This document shows positions 11,220 through 21,337 of a DNA stretch of 64,000 bases, one piece after another. The notes under the pieces were generated by a model that was not told where the DNA came from, did not search any database, and worked only from the letters and a program-made list of their open reading frames with translations. This DNA is from Clytia hemisphaerica (Eukaryota > Cnidaria > Hydrozoa > Leptothecata > Clytiidae). The stretch lies in contig CACVBU010000236.1 in NCBI GenBank assembly GCA_902728285.1, positions 703,149-767,148 on the forward strand, read 5' to 3'. Both the position numbers and the translations under genes were made by a program. Each line of letters opens with the position of its first letter. Position 1 is the stretch's first letter.

Positions 11220-11610
11220 ATTGATTACTTTCATACACTTTTTAGGATACAATCATGGTCAAAATATATGTAGATTTTAGTGCATTTTAACGTTGTTTTT
11301 CTGAATTTAAAGTTCGGGCGAGTAGAATTTCTATTTTAGCACTTCCACTTTCTTTTTATAGAATATTTCGATTTTGGAGGCGTTTGTTGGTTTCTTTGCT
11401 ATATTCCAAGCCTTATGAGAGAAAATTTGAGCTTTTAAATCCTGAGATCCTAATGTCGCGTAAGTCTTAAGTCTAATGCTAAAACTCAGCAGAGTTAAAA
11501 CTCTACTTTCCAACTGTAGTTTAACGTGCTTAAAAATCAGTTGTGTTGTTTAAAATTTCGTAGGGAAATCCCCTTTGTTTCGAATATTTTGTCCATGATT
11601 GTAGCCTGAA
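11220..11610. repeat. dispersed repeat, copy 1 (diverged)
   Basis: About 390 bp alignable by eye with 12395-12745: shared landmarks are ACAATCATGGT, TTTAAAGTTC, GAATATTTC, GTTAAAACTCTAC and GGGAAATCCCC/GGGAATTTCCC in the same order. A third partial copy at about 28850-28945 (TTTAAAGTTCGGGCGG) overlaps the boundary of CATSPER1 coding exon 7. Confidence 0.6.
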
Positions 11611-12394
11611 AATCAAATGTTTTTTTTGGCAGTTGATGGATCGTTTCCAAGAAAGAACCGCTAACCGCTTTGAATAGAAATAGAACTAAAACTGTATGAG
11701 GAACTAGAAGGAACGGTTATTTAGATTTTGCCTCTGAACAGGACACGAATCTTTGCGGTCAGTTATAGGGTCTAACGAATCAAAAGCAGTCGACTTTTTT
11801 CTCGATGTGTTCTGATTGTATTCGGCTTAAATTGTCAAGGTTTTGTAGATCCCAGCTAAATGATTTATATTATATGATAAAACAGGGGATAATTCCGTCG
11901 GTTGAGGTCCAACTTCCGTCCGGCAGGTTTTGTCTGGGTTGAGCATCCCACAAGCATCCCACCCAATCTCGTACCAAGAGCCTCTTAAATACATAATCTT
12001 TGATTTCACTGATGATAGTTAGGTGAGCGTTATCAAAATCATGAAAAAGCGAGTCAAGGGATTGGATTCGGAAATTGACCCATTCCATTGAGCTCAATGC
12101 GTCGAAGAGAATATAATAAACTCTTTTTGAAGGAAGGTAAAGCCACTCATTTTTCCCATCCGCTGACCCGCGTGGTTTTCACTGAAACCTTAGATTTGTT
12201 GAAGTATATGGCTACGCGAATAAAACGCACAATAAAGGAAAAGTGCCCTCCGTCATCAAATTTCGTTTGGGGGATCAGAGTCCTAAATTTACAGAATTTA
12301 CTAGCAGAATACTTTTTTGGAACAATGGACATGTGGTCCAAGTCACCATATTTTTCCATAAGATGATAAAAAAATTCCAAAAATTTCCGATCTT

Positions 12395-12745
12395 GTTTCA
12401 TACAATCATGGTTGAAATATATTGAGAATCCCGGTTATTTAACATATTTTTCGAGATTTAAAGTTCCGGCAAGAAAGTCGATTTTGAGTTATCTCTTTAA
12501 TCTAATCGAATATTTCAATTTGGGGGGGAGGGGTTGGCAGACTTCCAGGCTATATTCTGAGCCTTAGTTGGACTATTTTTAAACTTTTGGATCCTCAGAT
12601 CTTAAGTCTCTAGCGTTAAAATTTAGAGTTAAAACTCTACCCTTCGAACCTACTTTAGACCACTTACAAATCGATTGTGGTTACAAAACTTCCTGGGGAA
12701 TTTCCCTTTTTTCTCAAATATTATGACCTTGATTGTAGCTTTAGC
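12395..12745. repeat. dispersed repeat, copy 2 (diverged)
   Basis: Direct-orientation relative of 11220-11610 with the same order of landmarks; contains a G-rich insertion near 12525. No coding potential. Confidence 0.6.
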
Positions 12746-13120
12746 TGGGCGAGCGTGCGTACCTCACCAAAAATTGTTCATTCCGTTTTTTCCTACATAG
12801 ATGAGTATAGATGAGATAGGCTAAGCTTTAGCTAGCCTGTTAGACGAAAACCGCTTTTTTATCGCGATTTAACTGACCATAAAACAAAGAAAAAATTTGG
12901 TTTGTGGGGAGGCACTGGCTAAGCTTTAACATGTCGGAAGAAAATCTCTACATTATTGCGTGTTATGAGTCAGATAATCTCCCCCGTAAAAACGGTGTCA
13001 TCGAGTGTCATACGGCAGGGGTGTGACCACGGTAGTAAAAAATCCAGCCCATCATATCCGCACCATAGGCCCACTTCAAATTTTGTTACGTAAAGGAGGC
13101 CCCTTCCCAGCGGCACCCCT

Positions 13121-13375
13121 AATCACGCCATCACGCAAAAAAATTTTCTCCATCACGCATCACGAAAATCGCTAAAATTTGTCATCACGCAAAAAATAGC
13201 GAAAAATAGCCCAAATCACGCATCACGCCTCAAATTTTTGCCCTATCAATCATCACGCCAAAATCTTGATCACGCCATCACGCCAAAAAAAATCTCTAAT
13301 CACGCCATCACGCAAGAAAAAAGGAAAAAAGTCCCAATCACGCCATCACGCAAACCGCTGTGGGGGGGGGGGGGG
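13121..13375 (+). repeat. ATCACGC one-strand motif array ending in a G run
   Basis: About fifteen ATCACGC words, often paired as ATCACGCCATCACGC, are all on the + strand and separated by irregular A-rich spacers. The array closes with CCGCTG and a run of fourteen G at 13362-13375. Unlike the ATCGAT array the word is not palindromic, so the strand bias is real. No target duplication could be identified. Confidence 0.75.
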
Positions 13376-14177
13376 CTCGTAAAGATAGGCCTTTGTTTCC
13401 TTAGTTTAGAATGTAACTAGGGCTTAATGTAAATTCGTCAAGATGGCGGGAAAGTTGTTGACAGATTTCAGCGTTCAGCGTTGTTGTGAAGAAAGAAAGA
13501 AAAAGACAAAGAAATACAGCAATTCTTCTTCGCCCTGCTTCGCCAGTAGTTCCCTAGGTGATGTATTTTAAGTTCTGGGATTCTCTTCCTAAATCGGTAA
13601 AAGTTCAACAGGTTTTTGTAGGTTGTAATGTATGCTATTCAGGCTAGACTATAAAATTACTTCTCATTTCAAATTTGGCTGTTTTTTTTTGTTGAACAAT
13701 CAAATTGTGCAATGTTTACTGAACTTCTAGTTTGATAGATGAACTTGTTTGGAATAATACCAAGAGTTGATGCAATCAGTTTCAAAATTAGACATCCAGT
13801 CTGCGAACGACCAACAAAATCGAAAGTAAGTAAGAAAAAGAAGACTCTACATGCGTTTTCCGTAATTTTTGTGTGAAGAGTTAGGTCTATTCTATACTGC
13901 CACTTTCAAAGCAAAACAAAAACTAGTCAGAGAGTCTGCCGTAAGTATCTTCGCTTCTTGATATACTGATGGCACTCTATTTTTTCCACCATCAGATTAT
14001 CAAAGGCAAAAAAGAGTTGAGCTCCAGAACTAAACAAAAACAAACTTTAGAAAAAAATGGCAACTTGAAAAAAAAATTCTAAAAAAAACATGCCAAAGGG
14101 AAATGTAAGTGAGCTATTTTAAAACAAAAGAATGAGTGCAAAGAAATTTAATACAGGAAAGCTTATGAGTTTTTTTA
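13376..14177. other. no gene; fragment shared with the 49.4-50.2 kb element
   Basis: The stretch around 13705-13770 (GCAATGTTTACTGAACTTCT and onward) is nearly identical to about 49985-50060 inside the TIR element at 49391-50150. The rest holds no recognisable feature. Confidence 0.5.
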
Positions 14178-15041
14178 CCAGACGTCCGCGCTCGATAGGA
14201 TCAATCATTGGAACGACGGCTCGATGACAGATCGATATGTGATTGATGGATTACTTAATGATCCGGATGGGAGATCGATGGAGGATCGATACTCAAGATT
14301 TTTTTAAGCTTATTATTAGTTATCGATTATTTATCGATCTATCATCGATCTTTTATCGATCTTATCGACCCTATCGACTCGTACTCGATTTACGATCGAT
14401 AACAAATCGATTAACGATCGATGACAAATCGATTAACGATTGATGACAAATCGGTATACTCAATTGAAATACTAGCTCGATAATGGATCAACGAAGGATC
14501 GATACTCAAGACTTTTTAATGGCTGAATCTTCCATCGATCTCCCATCCGGATCGTTAAGTAATCCATCGATCACATACCATGAGAGGTCCTAAAGACGAC
14601 ACCACTGCCTAATTCCGACCCCCCAAATAACTGTTATGAAAAAAATTCTATGTTTACAAACATTCTGACATTGCCTCTCCAAGTTGAACGATAAACTATT
14701 ACTAGAACTCTCAAAACAAAACATCTAACAAGATAGCTGTAATGTCAAGATGTCAATTAATGTAATTAAAAAGTGTGAGTTGTAAAAATAATTACCTTTT
14801 ATTTTGGATCAGTTGCTCATGTTTAAAACAATAACAGTTTTGTAATAAAAGTGACTTGTGCGGGAAAAATACGAATCAACTTGGGCTGGTTTCCATCCAG
14901 GAACAAATAGACTAAATTGCAAAAATGACGCAAAGTTGATAAAAGGGCTGATGCGGTAGCACTTAATTTGAATAACAAACATTGAATCAATGAGGCGGCA
15001 ACTATCAACGCCCTATTTACCACCCATAAGTCTGGATGTTT

Positions 15042-15278
15042 CTATTTCTATTTCTATTTGGTTGAGTTGCAGGAGGCTTTGAGGCCGATTTTTGCAAGTA
15101 TAAACGCTTTCAATGAGCGCCCCGTCAGCACCTTGGACTGACTACCCAATTCTCTCACATGATATGGGTTGATCCGGGCGAAGGTTCATTCACTTGCCCA
15201 GTGAATCGCTGCGAGTGGGAATGGAACCTCAGTCGCCTGTGCAGTAACCAAGGTCAATGACCACTATACCACAGCGCC
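15042..15278 (-). mobile_element. tRNA-derived SINE with 5-bp target duplication
   Basis: On the minus strand the head has A box TGGTATAGTGG (15261-15271) and B box GGTTCCATTCC (15218-15228), at normal tRNA spacing. The 3' tail is an AAATAG hexamer repeat (15042-15060 on the plus strand). TGTTT is duplicated on both sides (15037-15041 and 15279-15283), and the empty site is visible in copy 3 near 52690. Probably mobilised by a LINE in trans. Confidence 0.85.
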
Positions 15279-15427
15279 TGTTTAGTTACAGAAGGCCCCC
15301 AATCAAGCCAAGTGCCAGTGTAAAGTAATAAAAACCAGGCTTGATTACGTAACGTTTCAAAATGAGCACGCTCATACACAGACCTCTTTTATATTTTCAT
15401 GTGCTTTGGAAAATCAAAACATCTCAT

Positions 15428-15655
15428 TATTTTTTATGATGCTGTTACTTCTGTTGTCATTTATGACGTTGTGCATATTGCAATAAAAAAATATGTTTTG
15501 TTATTTGGTTCAACTGGTTCATTGTATCAAATCTCTCAGTTTATTTTTTATGATGCTGTTACTACTGTTGTCATTTATGACGTTGTGCATATTGCAATAA
15601 AAAAATATGTTTTGTTATTTGGTTCAACTGGTTCATTGTATCAAATCTCTCAGTT
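15428..15655 (+). repeat. 113-bp tandem duplication
   Basis: Two adjacent copies of a 113-bp segment, from TATTTTTTATGATGCTGTTA to CAAATCTCTCAGT, differ at a single visible base (CTTCTG versus CTACTG). Copy 3 of the transposon has this segment only once, so the duplication arose here, next to the LINE junction. Confidence 0.85.
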
Positions 15656-16926
15656 ATAGGCCGATCAGCCTAACATCGATCACTTGCAAGCTTATGGAGC
15701 ACATAATCCACAGCAATATAATGACTCATTTTGATCAGGACCACACACTTTCTGATACACAACATGGCTTTAGAAAATTTCGATCATGCGAGACGCAGCT
15801 AATTCAAACCATAAATACGCTGGCGCAATCTTTGAACAATCGCGAACAAACAGACTCCATTTTGTTGGATTTTAGTAAAGCCTTCGACAAGGTTTGTCAC
15901 AGAAAACTTTTATTGAAACTTGAACATTATGGCATCCATGGAACCTTGCTTAAATGGATAGCGGATTTTCTGAACAATCGTAGTCAATGTGTAGCTGTAA
16001 GAGGAACTCTGTCAAAGCGGATAGCGGTCACTTCAGGTGTCCCTCAAGGCTCAGTTCTTGGTCCCCTCTTGTTTCTTGTTTATATAAACGATATGCCCTT
16101 GCATGTTGATTCAAATATTGCTTTGTTTGCTGATGATTCCTACTTATTCAAAGTAATCAAATGCCTAAATGATGCATATTCATTACAAGCAGACCTTGAC
16201 AAGTTAGTGGAGTGGGAAAAGCAATGGTCAATGGAGTTCCACCCGGGGAAATGCTATGTACTTCGCATAACAAACAAACGTAAAATTATTGACCACACCT
16301 ATACAATCCATGGTCAAAACTTGAAGGCAGTTGATAAAGCGAAATACCTTGGAGTAACCATTTCCAAGAATCTCTCTTGGAAACATCATGTTTCAGTCAT
16401 CACTGCTAAGGCAAATTCCACCAGGATATTTCTTCAAAGGAATCTTCAAATGACAGACACAGAAACTCGTCTCGTTTGCTATAAGACATACATCAGACCT
16501 CTAGTAGAATATGCATCTTCAGTATGGGACTCACCTGGGAAATTGAATATAACATCGCAGTTAGAAAGCGTCCAACGAAAATCCATCCGTTGGATTTTCA
16601 ATAGGTGGGACAGGGAATGTTCACCCACTTCGTTATTGAAAGATGCTAATTTGGATATACTTGAAAATCGTCGCAAAATCAATCGCCTCAAACTTTTTCA
16701 CAACATCATGTCTGGTTCAAAACACGTAGACAAATCAATCCTCCCCACGAGACAGCGTTGTAAAAACGTAAAATATAAACAATTACTGGGCTCAATCCAG
16801 TCATACACAATGTCATTTTTCCCAAATGTGGTTCAACTATGGAACAGCCTTCCAAAAGAAGCAACATCTATTGAAGATACTGTTGTTTTTATTGATAAAA
16901 TTAGTGGTCTGAACTTAGATTTCTAG
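15607..16926 (+). CDS. truncated reverse transcriptase ORF, fused to transposon sequence
   Basis: 439 codons, intact from the RPISLTS motif to the end. Reverse transcriptase landmarks: LLDFSKAFDKVCH (motif A), SGVPQGSVLGPLLF (motif B), LFADDSYLF (catalytic FADD, motif C) and AKYLGVTI (thumb). The first 16 codons come from the host DNA transposon rather than the LINE, so the ORF is a chance fusion. The endonuclease and the N-terminal reverse transcriptase part are missing; the protein cannot support autonomous retrotransposition. It resembles the CR1/Jockey group rather than R2, but the clade was not tested. Absence of stops suggests a recent insertion. Confidence 0.85.
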   Translation: MFCYLVQLVHCIKSLSYRPISLTSITCKLMEHIIHSNIMTHFDQDHTLSDTQHGFRKFRSCETQLIQTINTLAQSLNNREQTDSILLDFSKAFDKVCHRKLLLKLEHYGIHGTLLKWIADFLNNRSQCVAVRGTLSKRIAVTSGVPQGSVLGPLLFLVYINDMPLHVDSNIALFADDSYLFKVIKCLNDAYSLQADLDKLVEWEKQWSMEFHPGKCYVLRITNKRKIIDHTYTIHGQNLKAVDKAKYLGVTISKNLSWKHHVSVITAKANSTRIFLQRNLQMTDTETRLVCYKTYIRPLVEYASSVWDSPGKLNITSQLESVQRKSIRWIFNRWDRECSPTSLLKDANLDILENRRKINRLKLFHNIMSGSKHVDKSILPTRQRCKNVKYKQLLGSIQSYTMSFFPNVVQLWNSLPKEATSIEDTVVFIDKISGLNLDF

Positions 16927-17291
16927 TAAACCATTGACTCCATTTTTATGCTAATTTTATCCCTTATCTTCAGTCCTAAATCTGTGGATCTAATTTTGAA
17001 TTATTTTTGTCAACACCTACCCAAATCTAGAACTCAAAGCTTGAAATCATTTGGAATCTCTCTACTCACTAATAAGCTTTATATACCTTTTAAGATGTTT
17101 TTATATTTATTTTTAGTAAATAAATCTTGTTTTTATATGCAATTTTTAATTTTAAGTTTATTCTTTTAAGCCAGATACATATATTTTTTATCACTATTTA
17201 TTTACCTTATATTTATATTCTTTTCTAGATAATATTTGTGAGAATAGGTTTTGTAACCTCCTGTAAATTATCGAATAGAAAAAAAAAAAAG
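15657..17291 (+). mobile_element. 5'-truncated non-LTR retrotransposon with poly(A)
   Basis: Begins abruptly inside the reverse transcriptase domain and ends in an A run at 17279-17291. Both junctions can be placed by comparison with copy 3, where the flanks CTCTCAGTTTA and GTTGACA are contiguous. Truncation at the 5' end plus a 3' A tail is typical of target-primed reverse transcription. A long target duplication is not visible. Confidence 0.85.
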
Positions 17292-17554
17292 TTGACATTT
17301 GGTATCTTCGTTGCGTCACAGCCAAAGGTTTGTTTTTATTTTAGTTTGTGTCTTTGAAAGACCCCAATGGATCTAGGCAGTGGTGTCAGCTTTAGGACCT
17401 CTCACGGTATCGATCCATCATCGAGCCGTTCCAGTGATCGATCCTATCGAGCGCTGACGTCTGGTTTATATCATCCTGATCAATTCATATGACCTAACCT
17501 GCAAGTAGAGCACTAATTTTCTCTTTTTTATAGCGATCGGTGGCAGACTGGTAC

Positions 17555-18391
17555 CGTTAGTGGTCCTAAATCTGACAGCCCTGCCTAAATCCGATGGGCA
17601 GTTAGTCACATTAGGAAATCAAGCTTTCAGAAAAAAACAACATCAGTCATCTACAGGATGATGTAATTGCAACAACAAGGATGAGAGTTACCTGAATCAA
17701 GTTCAAGTTCCCAAGGCAATTAATTATACGCTAAAGTAAAAATAATTCTGTACATGTAAATGGGTCAGTGTTTGAGGTCCGGCAAAATTTCCGGGAAGTA
17801 GCCTATCCGGCAGTGAGTGGATCTAGGTGGGTTCCGTCTCCCTCGTAGATCTTTTTCTTGGGAAGGTGATCTTCAAATTAGTTTTCAAGGTTGGCTTGGC
17901 TCAATCTCTTCATCTATATGGCTCAATTTTAGGCAATTTCTCATAGATTTTGAAAATGTTAATTTCATTAAAAAGTTTTGCGGCGCATTTGTTTGCTGGC
18001 AAGTCAAGTAAACGATATATATAGCGCTTTTGCAGCATTAATCTTTGATACGCATTTCGGCGGGATGCTAGTGTGACTAACTGATGGGGTCTTTCTAAGA
18101 TACAAACTAAAATTAAAACAAACCTTTCGCTACCGATTGAAACACTTGTGACGAGCAACAGATTCAGAATAATAGAGGTAATTTTTTTTACAACTCACAC
18201 TTTTTTATCACATTGATTGACATCTTGACATTTTAGTCATGTTGTTAGATGTTTTGTTTCAAGAGTTCTTGCAATATAGTTTATTGTTCAACTTGGAGAG
18301 GGAATGTTTGTAAACATAGCTAATTTTTTTTCATAGCAGTTATTTGGTTGGTCAGATTTAGGCAGGGCTGTTGAATTTAGGACCACTCACG
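17555..18391. mobile_element. GAGAGGTCC-family TIR transposon, copy 2 (short)
   Basis: Ends GTTAGTGGTCCTAAATCTGA on the left and TTTAGGACCACTCACG on the right, with the shared CAGCCCTGCCTAAAT block. 837 bp. Contains the common GGTCTTTCTAAGATACAAAC and CTTGACATTTTAGTCATGTT segments but no coding region. It lies 90 bp from copy 1's host element and about 480 bp upstream of the SCHIP1-like gene. Confidence 0.8.
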
Positions 18392-18870
18392 TTACTATCT
18401 TTCTGAGCAGATCGCCTCAAATAAAAAATGCCTGCCCTTCAGGTTAATCCAACAACCATGGTCGGCCTTTGGGCGGGTGAAACTAAACATGACTGATTCG
18501 CTAAAATAACCTTGTTTCCACCACTAAAATATTTTGAGATATAAATAAAAAAACTGTTCGTATGTGTTTAAAAAACAGATGACACCAGATTTCTTAATTT
18601 TTTGCAATTTTGACAGTATTTTGAGTTTTGAGCAAATTTTTTTAAATTATTAGCTGTAAGTCAGTCAAATGTGTCATTGTTTTAATGCTGGAGTTTTTAA
18701 TTATTCAAAATGACATCCTGTCCTGATTAGCAAAAGGTCTTAAATGTTCTTTGTAAATTGTGCTATTTGAAAGCCTTTGTAGTGCAAGATAATTTTGTAT
18801 CATTTCTAAACATTTTGTTTTCAGTTAAGAGCAATATCAGGAAAGAAACAATATGTGAGATGAGCTAATA

Positions 18871-19998
18871 ATGGGTCAAGAATGTAATAACAACGTAATA
18901 CAAGATTTGTTTAAAAACATCAGTTTCAACACTGATGTTGCTGTGCCAGATTTGGAAAAGCTTAAAACCGCACGCCAGGAACGTAATAACAATTTTCTAC
19001 ATAAACTTGAATCTTCAAATACTGCCATTGAAGGAGATAAAGGTTTGGATTCCGCCGCTATACAAATTCAAAGAATCGTTCGTGGATTTTTAGGCCGTAA
19101 AAAATATTATAATACTCTTTATGATGCTTTTGAAAAGGAAGAAAAGGAATTTTATGATCACCAGGAAGTGCAAATAGCAGAAGGAGAAATTTTGATTGAA
19201 AGCTACAAGATTGAACGTGAAATAGAAGACAGTGTTGATGTTGGTCGCAACAGATCTCGCTACCACCATGCTAATGCTGCCATTATTCAAAGAGCTTGGA
19301 GAAATAAACAAAGTTCCACTAAAGAGAAAGAACATGTTTGTTGTTCATGTTTTGACGATTTCCCAGAGCTTTATGAATATTATAAAAATACAAGTACCAT
19401 TTGTTTTTGTTGCGATGGACATAGAAAGTTAACAAACAAAGAAAGGCTAGCATTACTTGCAGAACCTTTAGATACTGACGATTTAGTGCCCTTGGAACTG
19501 TTATCTCTTAACTCTTATCAGTATCCAGATACTGGCAATGTGGATCCACTATCTTTGACTTACATTGATTATAAACCTACTGATATTTTAAATAATAACC
19601 CTCAAGTAGAATTTTTCAATGAAAAAGGTGACGAAATTTCTGACGTAAATAAGACAATTGTTGAAAGTGTAACTGATAACATACGGAAAAAATATTCAGT
19701 AATTGAAGCATCCAAATCAGTATTGAAGTCCTTAGAAATATTACAAGAACACAATGAACATAAAAAAGTTGTCTTGAATAAAGACCAAGAAAAAACAAAT
19801 TTTTGTAAGTTTACAATTTGTTCATTATCTATTGACCAGCTAAATCAATATATCGAGAAACTAGAAAAAGAGATAGCAGATAAAAATTTGGAATTGTTGA
19901 AAGAATTGATGATTCGAGATGACTTGTTTACAAAGCACGAAGGACTTATGATGGATGCTGATGATTTAACTAAAAGAGAAAGCCAAAGAAAACGATAA
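18871..19998 (+). CDS. IQ-motif and SCHIP1-domain protein (IQCJ-SCHIP1-like)
   Basis: 375 residues in one exon. An IQ calmodulin-binding motif AAIQIQRIVRGFLGRKKYY lies near 61-79, and a weaker one (NAAIIQRAWRNKQ) near 133. A Cys-rich patch (CCSCFDDF...CFCC) lies around 155-178. The C-terminal coiled coil LNQYIEKLEKEIADKNLELL, followed by IRDDLFTKHEGLMMDADDLT, has the layout of the schwannomin-interacting protein 1 family (RDELxxEQDAMLxDxEDLT). In mammals IQCJ and SCHIP1 can be joined into one product found at axon initial segments; this single ORF resembles that joined form. A strong acceptor tract ending in CAG at about 18823 suggests a 5' UTR intron or trans-splicing. AATAAA overlaps the stop codon (19997-20002). 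The family call is from memory of the C-terminal motif. Confidence 0.6.
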   Translation: MGQECNNNVIQDLFKNISFNTDVAVPDLEKLKTARQERNNNFLHKLESSNTAIEGDKGLDSAAIQIQRIVRGFLGRKKYYNTLYDAFEKEEKEFYDHQEVQIAEGEILIESYKIEREIEDSVDVGRNRSRYHHANAAIIQRAWRNKQSSTKEKEHVCCSCFDDFPELYEYYKNTSTICFCCDGHRKLTNKERLALLAEPLDTDDLVPLELLSLNSYQYPDTGNVDPLSLTYIDYKPTDILNNNPQVEFFNEKGDEISDVNKTIVESVTDNIRKKYSVIEASKSVLKSLEILQEHNEHKKVVLNKDQEKTNFCKFTICSLSIDQLNQYIEKLEKEIADKNLELLKELMIRDDLFTKHEGLMMDADDLTKRESQRKR

Positions 19999-20883
19999 TA
20001 AATGTTTATAATGAAGATTTTATGTAGGAGGAACAAAGTTTAAAGTAGAAGCTGAGATTATAACAATTGTAAAATTGAATGCCTCTGATTTGGTCCTAGC
20101 AACTTTGACAAATCTAAAATGGTTAGTTATAATCAGCATGTTCATTATTCTTGGTATTGTTTTTTTTTTTCTCTCAGGAGAAGGAATTTTTTCAAAACAC
20201 TTATGCACTTCTTTTTTCTCAAGTTTTTGGGCTTCGACTCCACTTTGAAAGTGGTAGGGTCATGGTGTAGTGAAGAAAAAGGCGCCACAAGTTGGTGCCA
20301 ACAGGAGAAAATTTTCAAAATAAAATTCTTTGGAATTCTTCTGCTGCCCCAGGCTGCCCCTTTAGTTTTCTGGGTCTCATTCCTAAACTTAGAGATTTCT
20401 AGTTTGGATATTTTAAAATTGTACAAACACATTTTTATTTAAACAGCAACATTTTTAAATGTATAGATATTGTTAAGCTATGTAGAGTATGACAATTTCG
20501 TTCGAAATGTCGAAAAGTTTTGTAAATTTGTAATTTTTGAAGCGATTTTAATATATTATTGATTTTTGCACTTGTTATTTTATTGGGCATGGGATACATG
20601 TTATTTTTATTGTTTTTTTTATATTCTAATTTAAATATTATAAGAAAAGTTTTTGAATACATATTGAAAAATCTTATTCTTTTCGATCCCCTTCAGTTTA
20701 AAGAAGGTTTAGAATAGTGAGAGTCAAAATGGTCTGGGTGGGTTTGAAAAATTACTACGTGACAGCCCTGGACTAAAGTTAAATGATATTGAATATATTG
20801 GTGTCTACTATTGGGGCTAGTATCGAATGTCTTTGTGCTACAGGATTTTTTTGGAAGTATACGATTTTGTCTCAATTGTAATA

Positions 20884-21202
20884 CAGTAGACTCCCGGTTA
20901 TTTAAACCGGCACTTATTGAAATAATTCGGTTATTTGAAGTGAGATGATGTTCCCCTTGGATCTGCTTACCCAACTAAAACTAGTTTTAAACTAGTTAAC
21001 AATTTGTTCAACATTATTCTTTCGCCCGCTCAACGGGCGCTCAACTTAACCACAATGCTTCAATTACTTCAGAAAAGTCCATTCCAATAAGATAAGTTGA
21101 AAATCTGGCGGGAAAACGAATTTTTCAGTTATTCAAACTCCAGGTTATTCGAAGTAAATTCTTATCCCCTTCTTGGAGCTTCGAATAACCAGGAGTCTAC
21201 TG
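20884..21202. mobile_element. pogo/Tc1-type MITE with TA duplication
   Basis: Flanked by TA (20882-20883 and 21203-21204). Inverted ends CAGTAGACTCCCGGTTATTT and CAGTAGACTCCTGGTTATTC. 319 bp, no coding capacity. It ends 136 bp before the RAD9 start codon and 60 bp before a probable splice acceptor, so it lies in the immediate 5' region or promoter of that gene. Confidence 0.85.
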
Positions 21203-21337
21203 TACTTCAAATTGCAAACATCGTACCTTTCTATTTCAACATTTCTTGTTTATCTTATCGTTTTAGTGAACTGATAAATAGAAAGAAAAACAACGAAAAA
21301 TCATCAACTGGAAGCAAAAAATCTGACACATCGAGAG

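Larger units (their letters stand above)
14579..17406. mobile_element. GAGAGGTCC-family TIR transposon, copy 1 (carries SINE and LINE)
   Basis: Terminal inverted repeats TGAGAGGTCCTAAAG and CTTTAGGACCTCTCACG followed by the shared ACACCACTGCCTA block. Copy 3 (51226-53145) contains the same inner segments in inverted orientation, which proves the original order. Relative to copy 3 this one has gained a SINE (15042-15278), an internal tandem duplication (about 15428-15655) and a LINE (15657-17291). No transposase is recognisable, so it was presumably mobilised in trans. Confidence 0.85.
14178..17464. mobile_element. outer ATCGAT-type TIR element, host of a nested insertion
   Basis: Left end CCAGACGTCCGCGCTCGATA and right end (reverse-complemented) CCAGACGTCAGCGCTCGATA match over more than 60 bp, with TTTA on both outer sides (14174-14177 and 17465-17468). 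The left arm (14178-14578) is packed with ATCGAT words. The element is split by the insertion at 14579-17406, so its original length is only about 460 bp. Confidence 0.8.

Noticed and set aside
13121..13375. CRISPR-like array
   Set aside because: The repeated word is only 7 bp, spacing is irregular, no fixed repeat-spacer lengths exist, and the window is eukaryotic.
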